Of a DNA stretch of 64,000 nt, positions 8,720-17,510 are shown in pieces. How positions within the stretch are numbered: the first letter of the stretch is position 1; each line of letters begins with the position of its first letter. The position numbers were made by a program, and so were the translations under genes. The notes under the pieces are model-generated. The model saw nothing but the letters and a program-made list of their open reading frames with translations, was not told where the DNA came from and did no database searches. Source of the stretch: Acetobacter aceti (lineage in GTDB: Bacteria; Pseudomonadota; Alphaproteobacteria; Acetobacterales; Acetobacteraceae); assembly GCF_002005445.1 (NCBI RefSeq), contig NZ_CP014692.1, positions 1,674,001 to 1,738,000 of the forward strand. Direction: 5' to 3'.

Positions 8720-9382
8720 ATGGAAAAGTCGCTTCGTTCTCAACTCCATGTATTACGGGAGTCTCTGGTTATGGGTCGTCTAGCCAATCCTGGCCCTCTC
8801 GGTCTCGCCGGTTTCGGAATGACCACTATTCTGCTCAACGTCTGTAACGCTGGTTTCGTGCCGCTGAATTCTTCAGTGCTGGCCATGGGACTGGCTTTTG
8901 GCGGTTTCGCCCAGATGTGCGCGGGTCTGCTGGAATATCCAAAGGGCAATACCTTCGGCCTCACCGCCTTTACATCTTATGGGGCGTTCTGGATTTCTCT
9001 GGTGCTGCTGATTTTTCTGCCGAAATTCGGTCTTGTCGCACCGGCGACACCCGCTGCGATGGCGGCTTATCTCGGCGTCTGGGGAATTTTCACGGTCTTC
9101 ATGTTTGTCGGCACCCTGAAAGCAAATCGCGTTCTGCAGTTCATCTTTGGCTCACTGACTGTGCTGTTCGGCCTGCTGGTGGCGGGTGAGGCAACCGGGA
9201 ATGCAGCCATCACGCACTTCGCAGGCTTTGAAGGTCTGATCTGCGGCGCTTCCGCCCTGTATCTTGCCATGGCGGAAGTTCTGGAAGAACAGTTTGGACA
9301 CCCGATCCTGCCGATTGGTGCGCAGCATCAGCCGGTTGCTTCAAACAATCCGGTTCATTCGGTACGTGTCGCCGCTGAGTAG
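8720..9382 (+). CDS. satP: Acetate uptake transporter, SatP/YaaH (GPR1/FUN34) family
   Basis: 220 residues with six hydrophobic helices. The family signature is present as ANPGPLGLAGFGMTT (usual form NPAPLGL), and the second conserved block FGLTAFTSYGAFW is intact. Members carry acetate and succinate with protons or act as a hexameric acetate channel; in acetic acid bacteria this links to acetate overoxidation and tolerance. A GGAG Shine-Dalgarno lies about 7 bases before the ATG, and a terminator follows at 9407. The gene stands alone, with an AT-rich 95-bp upstream region that probably holds its promoter. Confidence 0.9.
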   Translation: MEKSLRSQLHVLRESLVMGRLANPGPLGLAGFGMTTILLNVCNAGFVPLNSSVLAMGLAFGGFAQMCAGLLEYPKGNTFGLTAFTSYGAFWISLVLLIFLPKFGLVAPATPAAMAAYLGVWGIFTVFMFVGTLKANRVLQFIFGSLTVLFGLLVAGEATGNAAITHFAGFEGLICGASALYLAMAEVLEEQFGHPILPIGAQHQPVASNNPVHSVRVAAE

Positions 9383-9406
9383 AATCTTTTAGTTACCAAT
9401 AAACAG

Positions 9407-9440
9407 GCAGGAGGGGCTTATGTCCTTCCTGCTTTTCTGT
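9407..9440 (+). terminator. Rho-independent terminator after the acetate transporter
   Basis: GCAGGAGGG at 9407-9415 can pair with CCTTCCTGC at 9424-9432 (one G-T pair), followed by TTTTCTGTTTT. The rest of 9441-9692 shows no supportable gene. Confidence 0.8.
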
Positions 9441-9692
9441 TTTGCGTAAATGTAAAAAATATATTTAGCGTTAAATATCCAGCGGCGCATACTGTTGTTG
9501 GTAATTTTTCCGGCAGGTGCTCTCTGGTTTAAAGTCACTACTCTGTCTGGCAAGCAACGTCTGATTCTCACCTCGCAAATTGGAAGCGCCATTTAACGTA
9601 ACCCGGAACATTTCTGTTTGGACTGAAAGCTTTTGACTTCTCTCTTGATCCTTCATTGTCTTCACGCTTGAAATTTTCCGTCGAGGCTCTTG

Positions 9693-10349
9693 TTAATCCC
9701 GAGTTCTGAATGAGGACAAAAGGCGTGACGGAGTTGCAATCACCGGCTTGAAGACTTCCTTATTTCCGGCTGCTGGTAAAAGACCAAAAAAAGTAGAGTT
9801 GCGAGCCAGCTTATATAAAAAAGTGCTGGTATAAATGGCCCAGCAATCCTTCTCGCGAATGGTGATTAAATACGTAACATTTGCAGGGAATTCAGCAGTG
9901 GACTGGTTGTTTAGTAAATTGCCTGGACCGGCGTAAGTGCTGTAATTCACACGCGCTACAACGGTTCCGGGTGTCAATTTCCCAACCATGGAACGGCCAT
10001 TTGTATCGTGATAAAAATGAAGGCCGGAATCTGTCTCGTTAACCTGAAGGCTGCATCCATTCATTGCTCCGGTAAGGACAAGCGTGCCGATGGGAGCATT
10101 TTTGGGGACAACACATGTGCCAACGCCACCATACGGAGTCTGGATATAGGGGTAATAATAATCTCCCTTACCTTCCGTTACCTCCAGTTCATATATAGCC
10201 AAGCCATTCTTGTCGGCACCGTAATATTTACATTGAACAGAGCATTCTCCACCAAAAGAATCATGGCCATCATTATAAATTCTTGATTGCACGAAATAAA
10301 ACCCGGTCCTGAAAGCGACGCCTGGATTAGCCCGTAGGTCGTGAAGCAT
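9693..10349 (-). CDS. Orphan 218-residue protein, possible CNF/BLF1-like deamidase toxin
   Basis: An AGGA Shine-Dalgarno lies seven bases before the ATG at 10349, so this is probably a real gene. It has no signal peptide and no membrane segment. It is clearly more AT-rich than its neighbours, which suggests recent transfer. The motif LVLTGAMNGC followed 15 residues later by His in LHFYHD resembles the active site of cytotoxic necrotizing factors (LSGC, with Cys866 and His881 in CNF1, also 15 apart) and of the 211-residue Burkholderia lethal factor 1. Those enzymes deamidate glutamine in host proteins. The link rests on this motif and on size only; no secretion gene is adjacent. Confidence 0.6.
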   Translation of the reverse strand: MLHDLRANPGVAFRTGFYFVQSRIYNDGHDSFGGECSVQCKYYGADKNGLAIYELEVTEGKGDYYYPYIQTPYGGVGTCVVPKNAPIGTLVLTGAMNGCSLQVNETDSGLHFYHDTNGRSMVGKLTPGTVVARVNYSTYAGPGNLLNNQSTAEFPANVTYLITIREKDCWAIYTSTFLYKLARNSTFFGLLPAAGNKEVFKPVIATPSRLLSSFRTRD

Positions 10350-10502
10350 ATTTTTTTCCTACCACAATTAAGTTATCATAATTCAATAAAGGTTTTTGTC
10401 AAAAATGAGAGGTGTCACTATACATTCATGTAACATTGATCTTCTGCCTCAAGAAGTAAGTCTTGGGACTCTCTAAAAATTTGAATTATTATAAGCAGCA
10501 GA

Positions 10503-10536
10503 GAGAATACCGTTTATTGGTTTTGCCGGTATTCTC
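10503..10536 (-). terminator. Hairpin downstream of gloA
   Basis: A perfect 10-bp inverted repeat, GAGAATACCG at 10503-10512 and CGGTATTCTC at 10527-10536, lies 15 bases after the gloA stop. There is no clear T-tract, so it may be a terminator or an RNA-stabilising hairpin. Confidence 0.4.
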
Positions 10537-10550
10537 ATAACAAGGATTGA

Positions 10551-10952
10551 TTACACAAATCGTCCCGGCGCGCCGCGTTGCAGCACTTCGATCCGATACC
10601 CGTCGGGGTCGGCAACAAAGAAAAACTGTCCGATCACGCGCCCTTCATGCGCCAGTTCCCTGACTGGTTCAGGCTTCAGATCTTCCTGTTCAAAGCGGGT
10701 ATGTTCAGATCTGATGTCACCAACCGACACAGCGAGATGCCCGTAGCCATCGCCTCGATCATAGGGACGGTCTCGATCATGATTGACGGTCAGTTCCAGC
10801 TCAAAGGTCTGCTCGTCGTTTGACAGATAGATCAGCGTGAAACTGTCGAACGCAATGCGATCAGCCACATGAAGACCAAAAGCCTTTTCATAGAAGGCCA
10901 GTGACGTTTTTTCGTCCCTGACGCGGATCATGGAATGGATCATCTTCGCCAT
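10551..10952 (-). CDS. gloA: Lactoylglutathione lyase (glyoxalase I)
   Basis: Converts the hemithioacetal of methylglyoxal and glutathione to S-lactoylglutathione, detoxifying methylglyoxal in the cytoplasm. The 133-residue length and the metal ligands fit the bacterial nickel-type enzyme: His6 (KMIHSMIRV), Glu51 or Glu53 (FELELTVN), His72 (YGHLAVSV) and Glu122 (RIEVLQ). The glutathione-binding FFVADPDGY is present. It follows the ABC exporter gene on the opposite side of a 45-bp gap and in the same direction, so cotranscription is possible. Confidence 0.92.
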   Translation of the reverse strand: MAKMIHSMIRVRDEKTSLAFYEKAFGLHVADRIAFDSFTLIYLSNDEQTFELELTVNHDRDRPYDRGDGYGHLAVSVGDIRSEHTRFEQEDLKPEPVRELAHEGRVIGQFFFVADPDGYRIEVLQRGAPGRFV

Positions 10953-10997
10953 GAAGCGTTTCCTGTTTATTTCCTGTGAGTGGAAGGACTCCCATAA

Positions 10998-12818
10998 TCA
11001 AAGGTCCGGGATGTCGAAAGCCTGCAACTCCAGAAATTCGCGATAGGGGCCATCCCGCCGTTCAAGTTCGGAGGGAGAGCCGTCTTCCACGATCTTGCCT
11101 TTCTGCATCACGACAATGCGGTCAAAATCCTTCAGCGTGGACAGGCGATGCGCGACAGCGATCACTGTGCGGCCCTGCATCAGCCTGTGCAAGGCTTCCT
11201 GAATGTGATGCTCGCTTTCACTATCGAGAGCACTGGTTGCCTCATCAAGAATCAGGATCGGTGCGTTCCTTAGAAAAGCACGGGCAATGGCGAGGCGCTG
11301 GCGCTGGCCACCCGAGAGCTTCACGCCGCGATCACCGACTTCGGTCGCAAAACCTTCCGGAAGCGCCATGATGAAATCGGTACATTCCGCGGCATCGGCT
11401 GCTGCCCGGACATCCTCGTCAGACGCATCAGGCTTGCCGTAGCGAATATTGTCGGTGACAGAGCGGCGCAGCAGGGACACATCCTGCGGTACGACTGACA
11501 TGCAGCCCCGGAGCGCTTCCTCGGACAGATCACGGATATTCACACCATCGATCATGACTGCACCATCCTGAACATAACGCTGCCGCTGAAGCAGGGCCAG
11601 CACGGTGCTCTTGCCGGAGCCGGAACGTCCGACAAGCCCGACGCGCGTGCCGGGTGTGACATGCAGGTTGAAGTGTTCCAGCACATTCGGGCCGGTGGGA
11701 TAGTGAAAGATGACGTTCTGGAAGGATACCTCCCCCTTGGGGGGAGAAGCAAACCCGTGTGCGTCGGCCTGATCGCGCATCTCGTGAGGGATCAGGATCG
11801 TTGAAAGCGTCTCGCCCAGACGGGCCGTGTGCTGCACCGTTTCGACAAGGGCGACAGCCAGATCGCGGGTGCCATGCAGGATCATGAAGCCAAGACCGAC
11901 CACCATGACCACGTCGCCGACCGTCGCCGCGCCGTTCTGCCAGAGCCAGACGATCCAGACGAGCAATCCTGCTGTCAGAACGGCAGTCAGGACTGCATGG
12001 ACAAGCCGCAGGATTTCCATGTTGCGCAGCGAAACGCCACGGACCGCCATTTCACTGTCGATCAGTCCGGCCAGTCGTGTCCGCTCGAAACCGAGCATCC
12101 CGAAGGTGCGGACGAGCGGCAGATTGCCGACCACATCCTGCATTTCACCGTCCATGTCGGCGGCTGAACCGGCATAGGAAGAGTGCAGTTTTTTGCCGCC
12201 TCGCGCCATGCGGAACATCAGGGCGGCGAGAGTGAAGGCGAGAGCGGTGATGACGCTGCCCATCAGGGGACTGACGCTGATCATCAGGCCAATCGAAAGA
12301 AGAACATTCAGGCAGGGCGGCAGGATATTCCACGCCAGCAGGCTTTCCAGCGTGAAGGAAGCGCTCCCCGCCGTCGAAATACGGGCTGCCAGAGCAGCGG
12401 GCATCCGATCGGAGAAATAACCGGTCGAGTGGCCGGTGAGATAACGGAACAGATCCCGCCTTACGTCGCCGGTGACAGCTACAAACGTCTTGGCGGCGTA
12501 CCAGCCCGCCACACGCCAGGACAGATTGTCCACCGCGATGATGCCGGCCAGCCAGATGACGGCTGTCCAGACCGGCCGTACGGACGTGCCGGCGACATGC
12601 TGGTTCATCGTGTCCACCAGATATCTGATGTACGATGAGGAGAATACGGCGCAGGAGACGGCCAGCCCCACAAAACCGAAGACCATCACGTGCGGAACGG
12701 CACGATTTCGTGCATAGCGCATGAGAAAACGCACGGGATGGCCAGCATATTGTGGAAGATCGATGTCGGGGACAGTCGTTTCGCTGTCCTGGCTCACGCG
12801 GCTCTGCTCATGCGTCAT
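10998..12818 (-). CDS. ABC transporter, fused permease/ATPase (exporter type)
   Basis: About 606 residues from the ATG at 12818, which follows an AGGA; an ATG at 12860 adds 14 residues. The N-terminal half holds six transmembrane helices, and the C-terminal half is a complete ATPase: Walker A GRSGSGKST, Q-loop VVPQDVSLL, signature LSGGQRQR, Walker B ILILDEATSALD and switch His in VIAVAHRLST. The protein would act as a homodimer that exports a lipid, peptide or drug from the inner membrane, in the MsbA/ABCB class. The substrate is unknown. It is divergently transcribed from the GT4 glycosyltransferase, a pairing that could indicate glycolipid export. Confidence 0.9.
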   Translation of the reverse strand: MTHEQSRVSQDSETTVPDIDLPQYAGHPVRFLMRYARNRAVPHVMVFGFVGLAVSCAVFSSSYIRYLVDTMNQHVAGTSVRPVWTAVIWLAGIIAVDNLSWRVAGWYAAKTFVAVTGDVRRDLFRYLTGHSTGYFSDRMPAALAARISTAGSASFTLESLLAWNILPPCLNVLLSIGLMISVSPLMGSVITALAFTLAALMFRMARGGKKLHSSYAGSAADMDGEMQDVVGNLPLVRTFGMLGFERTRLAGLIDSEMAVRGVSLRNMEILRLVHAVLTAVLTAGLLVWIVWLWQNGAATVGDVVMVVGLGFMILHGTRDLAVALVETVQHTARLGETLSTILIPHEMRDQADAHGFASPPKGEVSFQNVIFHYPTGPNVLEHFNLHVTPGTRVGLVGRSGSGKSTVLALLQRQRYVQDGAVMIDGVNIRDLSEEALRGCMSVVPQDVSLLRRSVTDNIRYGKPDASDEDVRAAADAAECTDFIMALPEGFATEVGDRGVKLSGGQRQRLAIARAFLRNAPILILDEATSALDSESEHHIQEALHRLMQGRTVIAVAHRLSTLKDFDRIVVMQKGKIVEDGSPSELERRDGPYREFLELQAFDIPDL

Positions 12819-12994
12819 TTGTCCTGTCAACTTTTGGGTGAGTTTAAGCGTTTGTGGCATGAGTGAAAAGCTCGCACAGCAATACGGAAATCGTATGTCC
12901 TGTAGGGTTTAAAGTCAGTGAAGCCGGAAAGGTTCACTCTGATCCGGATGGCGAGTGTCTGAAGAATAACAATAAACATGCGGAGTTACCGGTC

Positions 12995-14023
12995 ATGCGT
13001 ATCGCCCAGATTGCCCCGCTCCACGAAGCCGTACCTCCCAAACTCTACGGGGGCACGGAGAGAGTGGTAGCCTTTCTCACTGATGAACTGGTGAAAATGG
13101 GACATGATGTCACCCTGTTCGCCAGCGGTGACAGCGTGACATCCGCTGCGCTCGATGCCGTATGGCCGCGGGCCTTGCGGCTTGATCCGGCCATCCGCGA
13201 TCCTATCGCACCGCACATGCTGCTCATGGAACGGGTCGCACGACGGACCGATGATTTCGACATCCTGCATTTTCATATGGACTACTGGCCTTTTACCTAT
13301 TTCAGCCGCCAGAAGATCCCGTTTGTCACAACCATGCACGGACGGCTCGATCTGATGGAGTTGCAGCCGGTTTTCGACGCCTTCCCACAAATACCCATCG
13401 TCTCCATTTCCGACAGCCAGCGTCGCCCTCTGCCACAGGCGCGTTACGCTGGAACCGTCCTGCATGGACTTCCGGAAAATCTGCTCACGCCTCAGCCCGG
13501 CCCGAGAAATTATCTCGCCTTTCTGGGGCGCATCTGTCCTGAAAAGGGGGTGGACAAGGCGATCCGTATCGCACGCGCGGTTGGTATGCCGCTGAAAATC
13601 GCGGCCAAGGTGGACAAGGTCGATGTCGAATATTTCGAGCGCGAGATTCAACCGATGCTGGGCGACGGTGTCGAACTGGTCGGCGAGATCAATGACGCAC
13701 AGAAACCGGCTTTCCTGTCAGGAGCGCGCGCTCTGCTGATGCCGATCGACTGGCCCGAACCCTTCGGGCTGGTCATGATCGAAGCCATGGCCTGCGGTAC
13801 GCCGGTCATAGCCTTCCGTCACGGGTCCGTGCCCGAGGTGATCGAGGATGGTGTCACGGGTGCGATTGTCACGAGTGAAATGGAAGCCATCGCCGCTTAT
13901 CCCCGTGTCGAAAAACTCGACCCCGTCCGCATCCGTCACGAATTCGAAAAACGGTTCACGGCCCGTCGCATGGCTGAGGATTATCTGGGCATCTACCGGA
14001 CGCTGATTGAAGAACGGTCCTGA
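12995..14023 (+). CDS. Family 4 glycosyltransferase
   Basis: 342 residues from the ATG at 12995, which follows GGAG; the upstream frame to 12863 does not look like protein. The N-terminal domain starts MRIAQIAPLHEAVPP with KLYGGTERVVAFL, the glycine-rich loop of GT-B enzymes. The C-terminal nucleotide-sugar domain contains FLGRICPEKGVDKAI and the EX7E-type motif in EPFGLVMIEAMACGTPV. It is a retaining, cytoplasmic enzyme that probably uses a UDP- or GDP-sugar. This subtype is often found as a stand-alone gene in Alphaproteobacteria; the acceptor is unknown. Confidence 0.9.
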   Translation: MRIAQIAPLHEAVPPKLYGGTERVVAFLTDELVKMGHDVTLFASGDSVTSAALDAVWPRALRLDPAIRDPIAPHMLLMERVARRTDDFDILHFHMDYWPFTYFSRQKIPFVTTMHGRLDLMELQPVFDAFPQIPIVSISDSQRRPLPQARYAGTVLHGLPENLLTPQPGPRNYLAFLGRICPEKGVDKAIRIARAVGMPLKIAAKVDKVDVEYFEREIQPMLGDGVELVGEINDAQKPAFLSGARALLMPIDWPEPFGLVMIEAMACGTPVIAFRHGSVPEVIEDGVTGAIVTSEMEAIAAYPRVEKLDPVRIRHEFEKRFTARRMAEDYLGIYRTLIEERS

Positions 14024-14081
14024 AAGACTGGTCCCCAGAAATGTCGGTTCTGAACAAAACGGACCCTGTGCAATAACAGGA

Positions 14082-14103
14082 GCCAGACATGTAGAAGTCT
14101 GGC
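14082..14103 (+). terminator. Hairpin after the GT4 gene
   Basis: GCCAGAC at 14082-14088 pairs perfectly with GTCTGGC at 14097-14103. A second hairpin, GGAGGTG at 14115 with CACCTCC at 14133, follows. No T-tract is present, so termination is uncertain. Confidence 0.4.
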
Positions 14104-14185
14104 TTGTCCTGCAGGGAGGTGTGCAGCAAGGTCACCTCCTCGTGTCGGAACAATGGCTTTTATAGACAGACGAAACAGGACGATC

Positions 14186-14695
14186 ATGAAAAGCCGCCAT
14201 ATCTGGCATCCTCTGAGCTGGTTCTACACCGATCGGCGTCGTGACGATTCCACTCCCGCAACGCCGGGCTGGCTCGATAAATTCAATGATCGTCTGGCAA
14301 TCCGGATGACCATCATTTTTGGCAGCATCTGGTGCGTCTATGCGTTCATACTGTTTTCGCTCCTTCCGGTCTTCAAACCGCAATGGCAGGACGGCCTGCT
14401 TTATGTCAGCAATGCAATCCAGTTGGTGGCGCTTCCGGCTCTGATGGTGGGCAGCGCCATTCTTGCGCGCGGCAATGACCAGCGGGCGGCTGAAGATCAC
14501 ACGGCTCTCATGGAAATCCTCAGCGATGTGCGCGAAGAGGTGGGTCGTCTGCGTGCGATGACGGTGAATATCGCGGAGCAGGAGATACAGAACAGCGAAC
14601 GCCCGACAGATGTGGTGTCTATTTCTGATGATGCTGTCATCGCCGTGAATGAACCATCATCTCCGGTGACTGGAGGGATCAGGTCTGGTGCCTGA
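14186..14695 (+). CDS. Small membrane protein with two helices and a coiled tail
   Basis: The ATG at 14186 is preceded by ACAGGA and gives 169 residues; an ATG at 14153 is possible but has no ribosome site. Two hydrophobic helices (MTIIFGSIWCVYAFILF; LVALPALMVGSAIL) are joined by a short loop and followed by a charged, probably helical tail (LMEILSDVREEVGRL). The layout resembles DUF1003 and low-affinity iron permease-like proteins, but I cannot assign a family with certainty. It stands between the GT4 gene and a convergent yjbQ gene. Confidence 0.6.
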   Translation: MKSRHIWHPLSWFYTDRRRDDSTPATPGWLDKFNDRLAIRMTIIFGSIWCVYAFILFSLLPVFKPQWQDGLLYVSNAIQLVALPALMVGSAILARGNDQRAAEDHTALMEILSDVREEVGRLRAMTVNIAEQEIQNSERPTDVVSISDDAVIAVNEPSSPVTGGIRSGA

Positions 14696-14703
14696 AAGTC
14701 AGG

Positions 14704-15123
14704 TCAGGTTCCGAAAAGGTGAAGCACGATCTCTCTTCTGTGTGGCGTCCGCCGATGCTCGAAAAGGTAAAGGCCCTGCCAGATACCCAGCACCGGCCCG
14801 GAATCCATGACCGGAATGGTGAGGCCAGATTGCGTCAGCATTGTCCGCAGATGGGCGGGCATGTCGTCAGGCCCTTCCGTGGAATGCTGGTATCGACCGT
14901 GTTCTTCCGGAACGAGGGTTTCAAAAAAAGCGGCGATATCGGCGCGCACTGTTGAATCCGCATTTTCCTGCACGGTGAGCGAGCAGGACGTGTGTGGACA
15001 CCAGAGCGTCAACAGCCCGGTGAATATGCCTGTTCCGCTCACCCAGTCCAGAACAGGCCGGGTGATGGGGACAAGTCCCTTGCCCTGTGTTCTGAGCGTC
15101 AGGCGATGGGTGTGCTGTTTCAT
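14704..15123 (-). CDS. yjbQ: YjbQ family protein (UPF0047)
   Basis: 139 residues from the ATG at 15123. The family core is clear: LLTLWCPHTSCSLTVQENAD, HGRYQHSTEGPDDMPAHL and the closing GIWQGLYLFEHR. Conserved His, Cys and Glu residues form the suspected active site. Members can replace thiamine-phosphate synthase at low rate in Escherichia coli, but their natural role is unsettled. The start lies only 27 bp from the start of the divergent OprB porin gene, so the two promoters must overlap each other's coding regions. Confidence 0.88.
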   Translation of the reverse strand: MKQHTHRLTLRTQGKGLVPITRPVLDWVSGTGIFTGLLTLWCPHTSCSLTVQENADSTVRADIAAFFETLVPEEHGRYQHSTEGPDDMPAHLRTMLTQSGLTIPVMDSGPVLGIWQGLYLFEHRRTPHRREIVLHLFGT

Positions 15124-15150
15124 GATCTTTCTCCCTGTCAGGTCAGTCGG

Positions 15151-16473
15151 ATGGTGAGGATCAGGAAGACCTGTCCATCCTGTCGGCGGGTCTGCGGGCT
15201 GATTGTCGGAACAGCCTTTCTTCTGTCCACCGAACCGGTGCGTGCCGCGGAAAGTCTGGACTGGCTGACGGACCCCGGTGGATGGAGTGATCTGAAGAAA
15301 CAATGGCAGAAAGCCGGCGTCGATGTCAGCATTGAGGATATCGAGGAACTCTGGTCCATTCCGACCGGTAGCGCCTTGGCCTCCCAGCACTATATCGGTC
15401 TGACAGATGTGGCTGTTGCGCTTGATCTGGCAAAGCTTTCCGGAAGCCACGCACGCGACGGGTCCTGGGGTAAATTCGAAGTCAGTGCTCTTGATCTCAG
15501 AGGGAAGCCTTTCAGCAACTATCCGCTATATGCCTTCAATCAGACATCATCCAGCGAGTCCGATCCGAACCTGCGGCTATATGAGCTGGCTTACAACTGG
15601 ACCAGTCCAGATGGACATATCGACACGCGGATCGGCAAGCTGGATCTGAGTCAGGACTTCATGATCAGCACAACGGCGCTGATTTTCCTCAACGCTTCTT
15701 TCGGTTGGCCAATGTTGCCGGACAACAATCTATATGGACAGGGACCATCTTCTCCAACCGCACCGCCAGCCGTACGGTTACATTACACTTTTTCAAAAAA
15801 ATGGCTGGCTCAGATTGCTGTTGCCGATGACAATGCGACCGGCGCTCGATCCTTCATCAATAATACCGATCCATGGAACCAGAATCAGGACCCGGGCGGC
15901 ACACGTTTCAATTTCAGAACAGGTGCCTTCGTGATCGGTGAGGTCGCCCATAACGTCAATCACGGCGGAAAGACGGGGATATACAAGGCCGGATTCTATG
16001 TCGACACCGGGCGCTTTCCGTTACAGGCCAATCAGGATGTCAGCCGACGTGGCAACTGGGAAGTCTATATGATCATGGATCACACGCTCCTGAAGAATAC
16101 AGGAGCGGGCGAGTTGCAGGGCTTTGTGCGCTGGGAATATACGGGACTGGCAGACCGCAACCAGATTTCCTCTTCGCTGGATGCGGGCCTGGTTCTTGAT
16201 AGCCCGTTTCATCGCTCCGGTGACAATGTCGGGATTGGTTTCGGTTACGCGGCTCCCAGCCATTACCTGATGCTCCAGCGTCCGGACGGCACGGCGAAGC
16301 ATCACGGCAATGAATACCATCTGGAGCTGACCTATGCGGCGCAGGTTCTGTCGTGGCTGGCGGTGCAGCCGGATGTGCAGGCGCTCATCAATCCCAGTGG
16401 TGGAGCTTATGATAACGGCAGGAAAGTGAAATCCGCGCTGATCTTCGGTCTGCACATGGGGGCGTCTTTCTGA
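15151..16473 (+). CDS. Carbohydrate-selective porin, OprB family
   Basis: 440 residues starting MVRIRKTCPSCRRV, with a signal peptide cut after VRAAE. The mature protein has the alternating aromatic strands of an outer-membrane beta-barrel and the OprB signatures GKLDLSQDF, NASFGWP and GNWEVYMIMDH; it closes with the aromatic terminal strand LIFGLHMGASF, the usual Bam recognition end. OprB porins admit glucose and other sugars through the outer membrane, feeding periplasmic dehydrogenases in acetic acid bacteria. The frame is open upstream to 14992, but that part overlaps yjbQ and is not porin-like. Confidence 0.9.
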   Translation: MVRIRKTCPSCRRVCGLIVGTAFLLSTEPVRAAESLDWLTDPGGWSDLKKQWQKAGVDVSIEDIEELWSIPTGSALASQHYIGLTDVAVALDLAKLSGSHARDGSWGKFEVSALDLRGKPFSNYPLYAFNQTSSSESDPNLRLYELAYNWTSPDGHIDTRIGKLDLSQDFMISTTALIFLNASFGWPMLPDNNLYGQGPSSPTAPPAVRLHYTFSKKWLAQIAVADDNATGARSFINNTDPWNQNQDPGGTRFNFRTGAFVIGEVAHNVNHGGKTGIYKAGFYVDTGRFPLQANQDVSRRGNWEVYMIMDHTLLKNTGAGELQGFVRWEYTGLADRNQISSSLDAGLVLDSPFHRSGDNVGIGFGYAAPSHYLMLQRPDGTAKHHGNEYHLELTYAAQVLSWLAVQPDVQALINPSGGAYDNGRKVKSALIFGLHMGASF

Positions 16474-16568
16474 CCCCTGAAATCACCCTGATGTTTTTCC
16501 CGTGCTGTGCAGACGGTCGCGATGTGGCACAAGTCGGTCCCTGATCTCGATAACGCGCAAGGAACGAC

Positions 16569-17489
16569 ATGATCACGCGCCTTTTTCCTGTCTGGGCCGT
16601 GCTGTTTTCTGGTGCGGCGCTTGTCTGGCCAACAGTTTTTACGGCGTATGGCTGGGCCGTGACGTCTCTTCTGGCGTTTATCATGGTCACGATGGGCGTG
16701 ACGCTCACGCCCGGCGATTTCCTGCGCATTGCCCGCAAACCCAGGGCGGTCATTGCCGGGATCGGCCTGCATTATCTCGTGATGCCACTGGCCGCATGGC
16801 TGATTGCAACGATACTTTCCATGCCGGAAGATCTGAAAACCGGCATGGTTCTGGTGGGCTGCGTCGCCAGTGGCACGGCGTCCAATGTCATCATCTATCT
16901 GGCTGGCGGCGATGTGGCTCTGTCCGTCAGTATCAGCATGGTTTCGACACTGGTCGGGATTGTCGCAACACCGCTGCTGACCCGCCTGTACTTATCGGCG
17001 GACGTGGTCGTGGACAGTTGGGGACTGTTTCGCAGCCTGCTGATGATTGTAGCGTTTCCGCTGATCGGCGGACTGGCGATCAACACGTTGTTTCACAAGG
17101 CGGTCCGTCGGATTGAACCCGCTCTGCCGCTCGTGGCCATGCTGTCGATCCTGCTGATCATCGCGAGCATTGTCGCCAGTGTGAAACCTTCTCTGGCTGC
17201 GGTTGGTCCGCTCGTGCTGATGGGCGTCGTTCTTCACAACGCGACCGGCCTGCTGGGCGGATACTGGGGTGGGCGTCTGCTGGGGTTTGATGAGGCGGTC
17301 TGCCGGACGCTCGCCATTGAGGTGGGGATGCAGAATTCCGGTCTCGCGGCGACACTGGGGCGGCTTTACTTCGCGCCGCTCGCAGCCTTGCCGGGCGTGA
17401 TTTTTTCAATCTGGCATAATATCTCCGGTTCGATTCTGGCGGGATACTGGAATGCGCATCCGGCCAGAAAAACCGAAGGAAAAGGCTGA
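16569..17489 (+). CDS. Bile acid:sodium symporter (BASS) family transporter
   Basis: 306 residues with nine to ten hydrophobic helices. The family hallmarks are [15 protein letters not shown] (helix 2), [18 protein letters not shown] (crossover helix with the substrate-site SGTASN) and [14 protein letters not shown] (second crossover). Bacterial members such as PanS and YocS move organic anions, for example ketopantoate, with sodium. The gene begins 95 bp after the porin gene and may share its transcript. Substrate unknown. Confidence 0.9.
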   Translation: MITRLFPVWAVLFSGAALVWPTVFTAYGWAVTSLLAFIMVTMGVTLTPGDFLRIARKPRAVIAGIGLHYLVMPLAAWLIATILSMPEDLKTGMVLVGCVASGTASNVIIYLAGGDVALSVSISMVSTLVGIVATPLLTRLYLSADVVVDSWGLFRSLLMIVAFPLIGGLAINTLFHKAVRRIEPALPLVAMLSILLIIASIVASVKPSLAAVGPLVLMGVVLHNATGLLGGYWGGRLLGFDEAVCRTLAIEVGMQNSGLAATLGRLYFAPLAALPGVIFSIWHNISGSILAGYWNAHPARKTEGKG

Positions 17490-17510
17490 AAGGGCTGCAA
17501 CCGGCCTGCG

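Noticed and set aside
9471..9665. Minus-strand 64-codon frame just downstream of the deamidase-like gene, a possible immunity partner
   Set aside because: No Shine-Dalgarno, no recognisable domain, and it overlaps another open frame; the evidence is too weak to call a gene.
14115..14139. Hairpin GGAGGTG/CACCTCC as a riboswitch or ribosome-site mask for the membrane protein gene
   Set aside because: It is about 50 bases from the likely start and has no known riboswitch architecture.
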